Assembly: GCA_033961575.1 (NCBI GenBank)
Contig: CM066740.1
Span: 16,405,501-16,469,500 of the forward strand
From: Aselliscus stoliczkanus
Taxonomy: Eukaryota > Chordata > Mammalia > Chiroptera > Hipposideridae
Direction of reading: 5' to 3'
DNA: 64,000 nucleotides
The position numbers and the translations under genes are program-made. Below the pieces are notes generated by a model, which searched no databases, was not told where the DNA came from, and worked only from the letters and a program-made list of their open reading frames with translations. Every line of letters begins with the position of its first letter. Within the stretch, counting starts at the first letter, position 1. Positions 48,035 through 58,364 of the stretch are shown here, piece by piece.

Positions 48035-48995
48035 GAACTTCCAAGGAGGTTAGGCAGGAAAGCTCTGGGGGCCAAAACAGATCTGTCTCCTTAGGTGATA
48101 ATCCCTGACTCATGGGGGTGGGGGGGTGGGGAGTGGGTGTGGGGAAAGGGCTGTGAATTCCCACCCTTTCTTTTCATGAAGCAGAAAAAGAGGCAGGGGC
48201 AGGGTGTTGGCCAGGGGTACTTGAAGCAGCCTTAAAACTCTAGGTGCCAATTTAAAGGAGTATGGGATTTGGCTTACACACAGGTCTGGCCTCAGTAGCT
48301 GGCTGCCTGTGAAGTGAAATTTAGTGGAGTTAAACGATCAAGAACTCCTTGTACCAGTGGTCTCTACAGCAGGGGGATGGTGTTTCCTTCCTGCTTTTCA
48401 GCTTCAGAATTCCTGTGACTCTTACTTTATTGCCTAAGGGCTCTTGCCTCCCCCTTCTTCACATGGCGCACACCACCCCATCCAATACTTATTGTCAGAC
48501 ACTCAGCCTTAGAAGAAAAATACTCGCACACACAGAAACTCTTTGTTGATATTCCCTAGCCACTGTGGAATCAGTTGTCATAGCAATGGCTGCCCCCACA
48601 CACATTTAACGTTTGGGGTTCCCACCAGGTTTTTTTTTTTTCCTTATCTTTTTCAAATAGCAACAGCCAACACTGTGATTAAGCAAACTATTAATATCTC
48701 TCTCTTGGCAGTTTTTAACTAGATTGCACTTGCTGCTAACTTCAGGTACAGTTAGTCATGCCCCATGAATAAAGCTAATTTTCTGAAGAGGCTAGTGTTG
48801 GTTTGCTTTTAGTCTTGTTTATTGTTGGATCCAGTACATAATGAAAACAGAGATTTGGAGGGTTTCTATGAAAGCAACATGGGATGGGCATTGAGTTCTT
48901 TGACGGCAGGCATTTTTATTTTGTTTTCTGAGATTTTGTTTCTCTTCATTATCTTGGTTTTAGTTTATGGCTTCAGCATTCTTACTTTTTCTTTT
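48035..48995. other. Non-coding stretch
   Basis: A G-rich segment lies at 48114-48150 (GGGGGTGGGGGGGTGGGGAG). Otherwise there is no repeat or exon that I can support. Confidence 0.4.

Positions 48996-48997
<2 letters not shown>

Positions 48998-49028
<31 letters not shown>
48998..49028. repeat. (ATT)n microsatellite
   Basis: About ten ATT units, directly before an L1-like fragment. Confidence 0.95.
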
Positions 49029-49030
<2 letters not shown>

Positions 49031-49105
49031 AGTTACAGATGTACAAAACTATGCAATAGTTATCTTTTTCACCTCTTACAAAGTGACTACCCCCTCCCCC
49101 TCTTA
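49029..49105 (-). mobile_element. L1-like fragment, paralogous to 24930-25010
   Basis: AGTTACAGATGTACAAAACT, ATGCAATAGTTATC and CTCTTACAAAGTGACTACCC match the start of the 24.9-kb element with few changes. Confidence 0.6.
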
Positions 49106-49111
49106 CTTTTG

Positions 49112-49222
49112 TTTTGTTTTGTTTTTAAGAGGGCAGTGTCACTGGCCCTCATATGTGGGATCTGAACCCGGGCCGCCGGCGTCCCAAGCCAGCTCCCAAC
49201 CACCACGCCACTCATCCAGCCC
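49112..49222 (-). mobile_element. Short tRNA-derived SINE
   Basis: Antisense copy with a (GTTTT)n tail, GAGGGCAGTGTCACTGGCCC and a mutated head (CACGCCACTCATCCAGCC). The duplication is unclear. Confidence 0.85.
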
Positions 49223-49799
49223 TACTTTTTAAAGAACTAAATGTTAGTGAAAGGCAGGGGAGATTTGAGTACTTAATAATTAACCAACAGTTTGATATGC
49301 TATCTAACTAGCTGCCTCCTGGACAATTATATAACATCCCCCTGTGAAAATATACTAGGTGAACCCTAAGAACCAAATGGATTAGATATAATTTTTTTTT
49401 TTTATTATTGTTCACATGCTTGGGAAAGTTGTAGAATTTATTTGAAATGAGTGTATCAAATAAATGTCTGGCCTTCTGAAGCCCAAACCAATCACATTAG
49501 ACACCCTTAACTCGGGGCTGTGGATGAAGGCACCCCTAAAAAGCTGCAGGGGTGGCGGGTGGCAGGTAAGGGGTGTCCTTGTCTCTGTCCTGGTCAAGCC
49601 CCCTCCCCACACGGACACTTGGCCATGTTGGAGAAAGGAATAAGGTGTTACCTCTTCAAAGCGGGCTTATGACAGGCTCCCTCCCAAGTCTTCCTCATGC
49701 CGCTCCTCTGTTCCCGCAGTCCCAGAGATGAGGGTAGCTCCTGTCACCTACCTGGCCATAAGGCATGCTAATCGCCAGCAAAGGTTAAAGGCCTGGCAT

Positions 49800-49985
49800 C
49801 TAACCCAGATTCAGCCTTTCGCCAGCTGCCTGATTAGGCAAGTTACCTAACTTCTCAGAGACTCAACTTTTTCCCGTGGGATGATGCTCTCCCACCAGAC
49901 GGTGGATTCAATGAGACAATATGTGTGGGGAACCCTTACTGCAGTGCTTGGCAGTAAGTAGTACAGACTCAAAAAAACGATCATT
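49800..49985 (+). mobile_element. MIR
   Basis: TAGGCAAGTTACCTAACTTC, CTCAGAGACTCAAC and CTGCAGTGCTTGGCAGTAAG in sense order. Confidence 0.7.
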
Positions 49986-50139
49986 GTTTTCATTACTGTT
50001 ATACTAATAGATGATATAGAAAATTCTGCCTTTCTCCATAGTGTCTGTCACACCACATAATAGTTTTTTTATTTAGAAGATGTCTCCAAAAACCTTTGGT
50101 AGGACAAATCCCCATCCCCCCTGGCCCCCCCCCAATTTT

Positions 50140-51155
50140 TTTTTTTAATTGTGGAAAAATACACAACATAAAATTCACCTTTAAACCATTTTTAGGTATA
50201 TCATTCAGTGACATTTAGTACAGTCATAATGTGCAACTATCACCATTATCTAATTCCAGAGCATTTTAATCACCCTAAAAGGAAACTCCATAGCTATCAT
50301 CTCGTCACATCCCATTCCCCAATTCCCCCAGCCACTGGCAACCACTAATTGGCCTTCTGTCTCTATGGATTTTCCCACTGTGGGTGGTTTATATAAACAG
50401 AAGCATACAATATGTGTTCTTTTGTGTCTGGCTTCTTTCACTTAGTGTAACACTTTCAAGGTTCATCCATGTTATACCCATGTGTCAGTACTTCATACCT
50501 TTTAATCCTTGAATAATATTCCATTGTATGAATACATTGTCTTAGCCCTTTTGGGCCACTGTAACAAAATACCACAGGCTGGGTGGCTTATAAGCAACAG
50601 AAATTTATTTCTCACAATTCTGGAGGCTGGAATCAAGATGAAGGTGCTGGCATGGTCGGAGGGCCTTCATCGGGGTTGGACCTAAGCACCTCCCAAAGGC
50701 CCCACCTCCTAGGATCATCACATTGGGTGTTAGAATTCCAACATAAGAATTTTGGGGAGAGGGGAACACAAACATATAGACCATAGCATATACCATATGT
50801 AGTTTATCTAATCATCAGTTGATGTACATTGGGTTGCTTTTATCTTTGACTGTTGTGAATAGCATTGTTATGAACGTTCTTGTACAAGTTTTTGTTTACA
50901 TACTTGTTTCAATCCTTTTGGGTGTATATCTTGGAGTGAAATTGCTGGATCATATGATAATTCTTCATTTAACTTTTCAAAAAACCTGCCAAACTGTTTT
51001 TCACTATGGCTGCCCATTTCCCATACCCAGCAGCAATGCCTGAGCTTCCAATTTTTTTCAATTTACTTCCAATTACTTTACATTTTTGTTTGTGTGTTTG
51101 ATTATAGCTATTATTGTAGGTATGAAGTGGTATCTCATTGTGGTTTGGGGTGGTT
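50140..51155 (-). mobile_element. L1M 3' region, antisense, split by an MLT1 LTR
   Basis: TAAAATTCACCTTTAAACCA, GTGCAACTATCACCATTATC, GAATAATATTCCATTGTATG, then after the LTR AATCATCAGTTGATGTACAT, TATCTTGGAGTGAAATTGCT and GAAGTGGTATCTCATTGTGG. It ends about 300 bases before the OSBPL3 exon. Confidence 0.87.
50538..50788 (-). mobile_element. MLT1-type LTR inserted in an L1
   Basis: Antisense MLT1 with GTAACAAAATACCACAGGCT, AATTTATTTCTCACAATTCT, CTCCCAAAGGCCCCACCTCC and an ACAAACATATAGACCATAGC end. It is shorter than the 27.4-kb copy through an internal deletion. Confidence 0.85.
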
Positions 51156-51412
51156 TTTATAGTACTAATTTTGTATGTGTCTGAACTTAAATTGTCTTAC
51201 TATGTAGTGTTCTTAAGCCTACGTAGTGCTCTGAAGACATTTGGCAAAGCAATATGAAAAACCAACTACCTAGGATTTCCAATAAAAGGACGGTGTAAAG
51301 CATCTTTTCCTTCATGCGCTGATGTAGCTAAGCCCTGTGGCTCTGTAATCTGTCCTATAGATAAACCACTTGCAGACAACTAGTTGCTAATTATAGATAG
51401 TGTCTGATACCT

Positions 51413-51450
51413 CTGACCTTCTCTCTAATTTTTTTGTTTTTTTGTTTTAG
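51413..51450 (+). promoter_or_regulatory. Branch-point candidate, polypyrimidine tract and 3' splice site
   Basis: CTGAC at 51413-51417 puts a candidate branch A 34 bases before the AG. It is followed by a run of T broken by a few C, A and G, then the acceptor AG at 51449-51450. No other AG lies between branch point and acceptor, so this AG should be chosen without competition. Confidence 0.75.
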
Positions 51451-51466
51451 GGATTTCCTCTGGGTC

Positions 51467-51565
51467 ATGTAAAATGCTTTTAAGACACATGGGATAACAA
51501 CTGAATCACCGGCCTGTTTGGGACTTCCAAACTCTCGGCTGCCCTGTCTTCTGATGGCATTTTGA
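51467..51565 (+). promoter_or_regulatory. Three short upstream ORFs in the OSBPL3 leader
   Basis: Within the 5' UTR part of the exon lie ATG-TAA (51467-51472, a bare start-stop), a 7-codon ORF with stop (51474-51497) and a 3-codon ORF with stop (51554-51565). All end before the main ATG at 51595. Such elements generally lower or condition initiation downstream; the effect here is inferred from their presence only. Confidence 0.6.
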
Positions 51566-51594
51566 CTGCGCTGAGGCCACTTGACACGCTGCTC

Positions 51595-51690
51595 ATGATG
51601 AGTGATGAGAAGAACCTTGGGGTGTCCCAAAAGCTGGTCTCCCCTTCAAGGAGCACAAGTAGCTGCTCCTCCAAGCAGGGAAGTCGGCAG
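51595..51690 (+). CDS. OSBPL3: OSBPL3 (ORP3), first coding exon, codons 1-32
   Basis: Thirty-two codons run from ATG to the splice donor and end in phase 0. The translation starts MMSDEKNLGVSQ and is then rich in Ser, Arg and Lys, ending GSRQ; I recognise this as the conserved N-terminus of oxysterol-binding protein-related protein 3. In the family this segment precedes a PH domain (phosphoinositide binding), FFAT motifs (binding ER protein VAP) and a C-terminal lipid-transfer domain. ORP3 works at ER-plasma membrane contacts and is linked to R-Ras signalling and adhesion. Only the unstructured N-terminus is present here; no PH-domain codons occur in the window. The start is supported by an in-frame TGA at 51502-51504. 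Two ATGs stand in tandem: the first has C at -3 (weak), the second has A at -3, so Met2 may often be used. A paralogue (OSBPL6) starts differently, so OSBPL3 is preferred. Confidence 0.93.
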
Positions 51691-51697
51691 GTAAAGT
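51688..51697 (+). promoter_or_regulatory. 5' splice site with A at +5
   Basis: The donor reads CAG|GTAAAGT. The exon end and positions +1 to +4 match the consensus, but +5 is A where G is usual, which should make U1 pairing somewhat weaker. Strength at this site could matter for how efficiently the first coding exon is included. Confidence 0.7.
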
Positions 51698-51892
51698 TTT
51701 AACTAATGCAAATTTTAAGATGCCAATTGAAGTCAGGAAGTTTGCAAGTTAAAATGTGTACATGTATATGAGAACTCCCACTCCTGTTTCTCAGTGTAAG
51801 AGCACTGACTTTCAGTCATATCTTAATTATATGAGAAGAGTAAATTTTAGATAGTTTTAATAATGCAGTTTGACTGCCTACCAGATGGAAAG

Positions 51893-52092
51893 TACTGTAT
51901 TTATCTCTTTGCATTATTTCCCTTAATCCTTGCAACTGTCCTCCAACACAGATATTAATATCCCTGTTTTTTCCATGTGGAAGCTGAGTCAGACCAACTG
52001 AGTTATTCGCCCAGGGACAGACACACAGCTAGTAAGTGGCAGAACAAGAAACCAAAGCTCCGTCTGTGTGACGCCAGAGCCTACACTTTCCC
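51893..52092 (-). mobile_element. MIR
   Basis: Antisense copy: TCCTTGCAACTGTCCTCCAA, GGACAGACACACAGCTAGTA, AGTGGCAGAACAAG and GTCTGTGTGACGCCAGAGCC. Confidence 0.78.
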
Positions 52093-52094
52093 CG

Positions 52095-53455
52095 TACTAA
52101 CCAAAATGCAAACACAAACAATCCCTTTTCCAGTAATTAAAATATCCTCCCACTCTCCTCTCCCTTCCTTTTACCAAAGCTTTTATGACAGCTTTCAACC
52201 ACAGGCTGCCCTGTCAGTAATTTTGAGTCCCACCTGCTTTATTTCCCTAACTGATGAGGGAAGCAAACCAACAGAGAAGTGGTCAAAAGGAATTAAGTAG
52301 GAGGAAGAAAGAAGTGAAACAAAGGACTGAATAATTAACTCCTAAATAACCGTCAGCTAATTATATGTTGTGTATTTTGTTTTTGTTTTTGTTTTTGGAT
52401 TCCTTTCTAAGAAAGCCCTGTTGGCAGAATTTGCTAGTTTTAGTTCAATGGCAGGAAATGCACATTAATCATTATAATTCTTCCACCTTCAGTTAAGTAG
52501 AGAGAGTGGGCTGTCCAGAAGCCCTGGGTTTGCAGCCAAAGTGGTCTCTGAACCTTTTCGGCATCTGCTGCCTATGTTGGCATTGCCTTTCCCCATGGGA
52601 AGCGCCTGCCTAAGAATTGGCCGGCAATCCTTGATCCCAGATTCAGAAGCAACAGTCAATCAAGCAAGCTCCTACCTCAGGCACATACACACATTATAAC
52701 ACATCATGGGTCTCCCCATTCAAATGTTGCTTGGGACAGGGAGCTTGTCACCTCACAGTCCTGCTTCATGTCATTAGAAACTATGATTCTAGACAAATTA
52801 GCTTTTACCACAGGCCTGACATTTGGGGAGCGCTCCACAATGTCCCCTGAGGGTTTAGGAAGAAGAATTTTTTTCAGCACTGTCATCACTTCCTCCTGGT
52901 ATAAAAATCTGACTAAAATTTGTCCTTGGCTGATGCATCATGGCTTCCTGAGAGTTCCAGTTTTATGAGGGTAGCTGTGTTCCCCCTGTTTGTCAGCTTT
53001 CTGGGGGTGGGGGTGGGGATATTGCTCTCCCTAAGTCAAAATTCTGGTTGGGGTGAGGGCCGAATGTATGATTTCTCCTCCACACTTTGTACCTGGGGGC
53101 ATCTATTGCCATGTCCTTGTTGGATAAAGGGAGAGAACCGATTCATTTAAGCAGCCACTTTGATGACACCATTGGAACTGGAGAAATTGTAGGGTTGAAT
53201 AATACTACAGAAACTATTTTTCTGGTGTGTTATTTGAAATCGGTTGATTTGGTTTTCACAGAGCCTTTTTTGAGGTTACCTCATGAAGAGTAAGAGAAAT
53301 GCGCTTGATGCCTCAACTTTTTTCTGACTGAGGATGGTTGATCATTGAGCTCTTCATTCATCAAATGGTCATCTTTTATATTTAGGATCTCCTACTGTCA
53401 TGTGCATGTAATGTTGCTTTATAAACATAAACACTTATTTTTTCCTCTGTGGAAG
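52095..53455. other. Unique intronic stretch after the first coding exon
   Basis: No repeat or further exon is supported. As repeat-poor sequence near the start of intron 2 it is a reasonable place to look for conserved regulatory elements. Confidence 0.4.
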
Positions 53456-53471
53456 AGAAGATAGAGAATTT

Positions 53472-53653
53472 TTTTAAAAAATTTTATTGGGGAACAGCCA
53501 TGGTCATTGGTCATACATTGCTTCCATGCTACAATGGCATAGTTGACTCTTTCAGGGAGGGCGCCGCTCACAGTGGACCATGCAAGGATCAAACCGGCAA
53601 CCTTAGTGTTATCAGCACCACGCTCTGACCAACTGAGCTAACCAGTCACGCCC
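53472..53653 (-). mobile_element. Ves-type tRNA SINE
   Basis: Antisense: AAAATTTTATTGGGGAACAG (tail), GATCAAACCGGCAACCTTAG (B-box region) and CTCTGACCAACTGAGCTAAC (head). A 15-base duplication with one mismatch at 53457-53471 and 53654-53668. Confidence 0.92.
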
Positions 53654-53669
53654 GAAGATGAAGAATTTA

Positions 53670-54485
53670 ATAAATGTATTCCAACTGTAGCCTGAATCTA
53701 GTTATAAAGTCGATGTTTAATTTTCAAGAAGCATTTTCTTACTCTGTCTGCTTTCCCACCCTTCTATCAAAGATGGGTGTTCTGTGACTGGATTGGCTTA
53801 GCTTTTCCATCTGTGTTGTCCACTTGGCAATCCATGTCGTTCTGCCATCACAATCTGTCCCAAGAGTGACTTTCAGTGTCTAACAGTGCAGCAGAGGAGC
53901 AGCAGGAAGCTAGGGGATTCTTACTTCATGGTGCTTAGAGAGCGCGGCCATATCCCATAGTCTCTCAGATGCTAAATACAGTGGTGACATTCTGTTTCCA
54001 GTTGCTTCCATGGGAAGTACAAGAGCAACAGTTCAAACTTCAAGGTTTATATGATCAGAAATTTAATTTGAGGAATGTTAAAATATAACTGAAAATAATC
54101 TGTGCAACAACCTACTTGTTTTTAAAAAGCCAGTTGAAAGTCATTTTTAGATTGCTCTTTTCATTTTCCTGGAGGGGATATGTCTGATGTTAATTTTATT
54201 GGCCAGGGTTCTTAGTGCTGGTTTTTCTCATGTGCTTTGAAATTGTGGTTTAGAGCATCATCTTGGGTTTGCTTTCCCCATGTTTTTTCTCTGCACTCAC
54301 ACTACCCTCTTACTGCTTACTTCCTACCTGAGAGGACCCCAGTGCAGAGCCAAGGCTTCTATTTGCAGTTAGGAGCTTCTGTTCCACGTTGATGGGTTGA
54401 TGGTAGAATATCTGAGATTCACCACCAGGTCAGCTCACAGCACGGCCCAGGTTCTAGTTGTGAGGCTGTGTCTGCCTCCTGCCAG
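53670..54485. other. Non-coding stretch
   Basis: No repeat, exon or RNA gene recognised. Confidence 0.4.
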
Positions 54486-54507
54486 CTGCCTGAATAAGCA
54501 GATTTTT

Positions 54508-54563
54508 TTTTTTTTTTGAGGGCAGTGCCACTGGCCCTCATATGTGGGATCCAAACTGGGACC
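54508..54563 (-). mobile_element. 5'-truncated short SINE
   Basis: Only the 3' part is present, from the B-box region to the A tail (seen antisense as a T tract, GAGGGCAGTGCCACTGGCCC, then ATATGTGGGATCC). A perfect 19-base duplication CCTGAATAAGCAGATTTTT at 54489-54507 and 54564-54582 shows that it inserted in this short form. Confidence 0.93.
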
Positions 54564-54584
54564 CCTGAATAAGCAGATTTTTAA

Positions 54585-55390
54585 AGCCTCCTTTTGTTAT
54601 GGTATGGGGCTTCCCTCTGCACATTCTCTGATTTCCATCAGAGAGCCTAGCTCGGTCCCAGTCTTTCCCTGGGGGCATTTTTTTTTTAGCCTCATTAGCC
54701 CTCAGAAGTAAGAGTCCTGGGCACCTCTGTCTACAGTATCCTTTGCATTTCTATTTTGTGTTTGGTCCACGGAGACATTTATTTAATTTTTTTTTTTTTT
54801 TTATCAGACACTCAAAAAACCCTGTGTATGACTTTGTGTATTTTTGCTATTTGGAGCTGGGGTGGTGATAGGGAAGGGACACCAATTGCATGAACTTATA
54901 ATACAATCTTGGCTGAAAGACTTGGTCTTCTTAAGTCACTTTCACTTAAATTCTTATCCAACATTGCCAGATGACCTTGAGTGTCTCTGTACTCCAGCCA
55001 CTCTGGCTTTCTTTGAGTTTCTTGCACTGAATTTGCCCTTGTCCTTGTTTCTTGAAGTGCACTTGAACTTGTCCTTCCTATCCCAGGGCCTAGTTATATA
55101 TAAAATCTCAAGGAACTACGGGTTTGTATAGACATTCCCTTACTTTTTTATTTATATTAAAAGCTTGCTTCCTTGAAGAGAAAATGATTGAAACCTGGAT
55201 ATTAATTGTGATCTGTGTTTTTGCTTTGATAGCTGACCTAAGACAAACTTTATAACTTAGGGCCATGAAAACCCAAGGAGAAGGGTTCTGTTATCTTTTA
55301 ATGTAAATACTGGGTCTTTTGAAATTTTAAATATAGTATGCCTCATTTTGTCAGTATAGAAATAACCTGTAAATAATAATCTCATCAAGA
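54585..55390. other. Non-coding stretch
   Basis: A T run lies at 54789-54806. The 95-codon frame at 54844-55131 has no recognisable domain and no splice context. Confidence 0.4.
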
Positions 55391-55394
55391 TAGT

Positions 55395-55615
55395 TTGGAG
55401 AGGAGTTTTGCATAATGATTCGAACTTGGACTCTCTAACCTTGGTTCCACCCATTCATTAATTCTGTGACCTTAAACTCTCTAAGCCTCAGTTTCATCAT
55501 TGGTAAAACAGGAATAATAATAATAGTTCTTGTCTCAGAGTATTATTTTGAGCATTAAAACTAGAACATTTAATCCAGAGTCGAACTCCTAGTAGTTGCT
55601 AATATTAACTTTCAT
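55395..55615 (+). mobile_element. MIR
   Basis: TTCTGTGACCTTAAACTCTC, TAAGCCTCAGTTTCATCATT and GGTAAAACAGGAATAATAAT in sense order, with an AGTTGCTAATATTA end. Confidence 0.82.
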
Positions 55616-55824
55616 TTTTATTGCTATAGTTAACAGTAATTTGAACTTCATTCTTATTTGTTGGAAACCTAAAATTGTTCATAGTGAACAATTCTACATT
55701 TTACCCTCAAAAAGTTTCGCAGGCATCATACATGTATCTACCCATACCCTTTTTAGTGCTGTTCAAAAGCATACAATGTATATATGAATATTTAATTTTA
55801 AAATTTAAAATGCCTTACTTCATA

Positions 55825-56393
55825 CACATTAACAAAATTCTTTTACAACCCAAGGGTCTGTTAATAGATGTTTGGAAAAAGATGTGAGATATATATAATG
55901 AAATATTACTTGGCCATAAAAAAGAATGAAATCTTACCATTTGCGACAACATAAGATGAACCTAGAGAGTACTATGGTAAGTGAAGTAATTCAGACTGAT
56001 AAAGACAAATACCAAACAATCTCCCTTATATGTGGATGTGGAATCTAAAGAATAAGATAAATGAACAAACAAAACCAAAACAGACTCATAGATACAGAGA
56101 ACAAACTGATGGTTGCAAGAGGAGAAGGAGTTGAGGAACTGGGTGAAAAAGATGAAGGGATTAGGAAAGGCAAATTGGCAGTTATATACTCATGGGACAT
56201 AAAGTACAGCATAGGTTATATGGTCAATAATGTTGCAACAACTATGCATACTGCCAGGTGGGGACTAGACTAGTCAGAGGGATCCCTGCATAAATTATAT
56301 AAATGTCTAACCACTATGCTGTACTCCTGAAATTAATGTCAAATAATATTGAATGTCAATTGTAACTGAAAAACTAAAATTAAAAAAATGCTT
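55825..56393 (+). mobile_element. L1 3' UTR, relatively young mammalian type
   Basis: AATATTACTTGGCCATAAAA, AAGTGAAGTAATTCAGACTG, TATATGTGGATGTGGAATCT and CCACTATGCTGTACTCCTGA match the L1MA-type 3' region closely. It ends in an A-rich stretch. Confidence 0.85.
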
Positions 56394-56394
56394 T

Positions 56395-57810
56395 CAGGGA
56401 AGCATATGATAGAATGTTTAATAATTAGGCTACATTTAATATCTTCAACATCTGGTATAACCTACACCTAAAACAAGTGAAAAAAGTTGGTGAATTCTTA
56501 CCCTGCTGAGCCTTGTCCTCGCATGGGTGTCAATGTTTTTCACCTCGTTCGCTTGTTTCCGCCCCCCTCCCCAGGCCAGCTCCTATTTATTCACAGTAGC
56601 CACTAGGATCGTTGTGTTGTAAAGGATTCTGCAGTTGAAAAGGATTGTGTTGAGTCTGCTTCTGGATTCAATGAGAAAGAATGCCATGTTCTTACCTGTG
56701 GCTCGTGGGCTCAGGCAGGGTGAATGGCAGCATGGGTGCCACATTTGTCACCCCTTAGTGATATTAGGGGGTTGAAATCAAGAGATCTCTGCTACAGCCT
56801 TTATATTCTGCTATTGGAAGAACTTCAGGCAAATAAAGTTTGCCTCAGTTCATCCATAAATGGAGACAAAAGTCACTTCCCCTGTGCTTTTGCAGGGACT
56901 TTGCCAGAGTAAATTGAGTGTTTTCGCTGGCTAAAAGGTATTGAAACTCCTTGGATGAAGGTCCTCTGTAAATTTAAGAAACGGTTACAATTACAGATGA
57001 GCTCCTTTTATTCTGGCCAGTTCTGGAGCCAGAGTTAAGATGGCCTTGTTTTGAGAACCCCGACCATCTATAGAAGAAATGTGCCTCTTTGAAATAGACC
57101 ATCCTTTAGATCTTGTGCCTTTACTAGATAGGAATCTCTTCTCTTTGCAGGAAATCCCTAACTAGAGGAAGCCAGTTTACACAAAGAATGGGTTGTTGGT
57201 CCCTTCTGACTGTCTTAATGATACCCTATTATTTGTAGTGTTCTAGATTAATCTTTGCTTCCTTGTCCTTTGCCACCCCAGGCTTTGGCTCAGCTATCCC
57301 TTTAGCTAGACTGATCGATTTGAAACTGTCCTGCCTTCTTGAATTTTGTGATTTTCCTGAAAAGAATCTTCATGTATTGCTTTAACATTTAAAAAATGAG
57401 TTTTTAATAAAAGCCACATATACTCACTGTAGGTCATTTCCAAGGGACATGCAATCAATGTGAACTGCAATACCTTAATTAATTTACTTTTAAATGACTG
57501 CTGATACAGCAAACAAAATGGCACCTGAGAATGAATGTTGGTTGTGGAGGTCATCATGACATTGTCGTGTGTTTGCCTTGGAGTGGTGGGCGTGAAAGGC
57601 TGGTTAGGGTTGACTCATGAGAGAATATGGAACAGAGGAAGAGGGCACCCCAATTCTACCAGGCCCCCAGACAGGATTTGAGAGAGGCCTTCCCAAATGT
57701 CCTGCATGGGAACCTTGAGCTTGGCTAATACCATGCTTAACACTGCCCTTCTCTCTTCTCACGTGGATAACTCTCTTGATTAATTCAAGAGTGTATGGTT
57801 CTTTGAGTCT
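56395..57810. other. Non-coding stretch
   Basis: No repeat or exon recognised. A C-rich patch lies at 56560-56585. Confidence 0.4.
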
Positions 57811-57814
57811 TATT

Positions 57815-57890
57815 TACACGTCGTTTTAGCTCTCACAGCACCTAGCACAGGGCTTTGCACCTGGCAGATGCAAATTATTGGACTGAATTT
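57815..57890 (+). mobile_element. L2 LINE 3' terminus
   Basis: CACCTAGCACAGGGCTTTGC followed by ACCTGGCAGATGCAAATTAT and TTGGACTGAA is the usual L2 end, decayed. Confidence 0.5.
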
Positions 57891-58214
57891 ACTGGACGCC
57901 AGCAGCAAGGACCGCTGCGTTAAGGCAGGTTGGCATGTGTGGCCACGAATACATGTGGAATGGCAGCAACAAGCCCACAAATTCCTCAGCTCCCTCTCCC
58001 CAGCGACACATTGTGAGGAGCTTAAAAAAATGCACAAAGGCCTCTCCACTGAATTTCTTCTGGCAAATGATGAAAACCCCAAATACTTTCTATACCTGTG
58101 GTTTCTGAACGAGCTACTCTATTGGAAACTATGGAACAGGAGTGAAGACTCCCTTTGTCAAAACTGACGTGTATTCACACTGTCTCAGCTTGTTACTGGC
58201 CATGCTGAATAAAG

Positions 58215-58360
58215 CCTCTGAGTCTCAGTTTCTTAGCTGTGAAATGTGGGTAATTGTGCTTCCTTTTGAGAATAAGATAATACACGTTATCTTATTATAT
58301 AATATTATATAATAAATGAGATAATACATATGAAGTATCTAGCTAGACATTCGGTAAGTG
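58215..58360 (+). mobile_element. MIR with an AT palindrome
   Basis: GCCTCTGAGTCTCAGTTTCT and AGCTGTGAAATGTGGGTAAT, then AGATAATACATATGAAGTAT. A perfect 24-base AT-only palindrome sits inside at 58292-58315. Confidence 0.75.
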
Positions 58361-58364
58361 TGGA

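Larger units (their letters stand above)
1..51450 (+). other. OSBPL3: Sequence upstream of the OSBPL3 coding start, probably intron 1
   Basis: No coding exon is supported in this 51 kb. The longest open frames are 141-174 codons, within chance expectation for this length, and most of those that can be classified are antisense readings of repeats. No CpG island or GC-rich first exon was seen, so the main promoter is probably further upstream. Small noncoding 5' UTR exons could be hidden here and cannot be excluded by reading alone. Confidence 0.6.
51451..51690 (+). other. OSBPL3: OSBPL3 exon 2: 5' UTR part plus first coding part
   Basis: The exon is bounded by a T-rich tract ending TTTTGTTTTAG and a GTAAAGT donor. 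Bases 51451-51594 (144 nt) are untranslated and contain stops in the main frame. It is called exon 2 because no GC-rich first exon or promoter lies next to it and because the family has an upstream noncoding exon; the number is inference. The exon is free of recognisable repeats, while an L1 ends about 300 bases upstream and a MIR begins about 200 bases downstream. Confidence 0.85.

Noticed and set aside
57868..58167. 99-codon + frame with a plausible-looking composition
   Set aside because: It begins inside an L2 terminus and ends near a MIR; no domain, splice sites or known homologue recognised.
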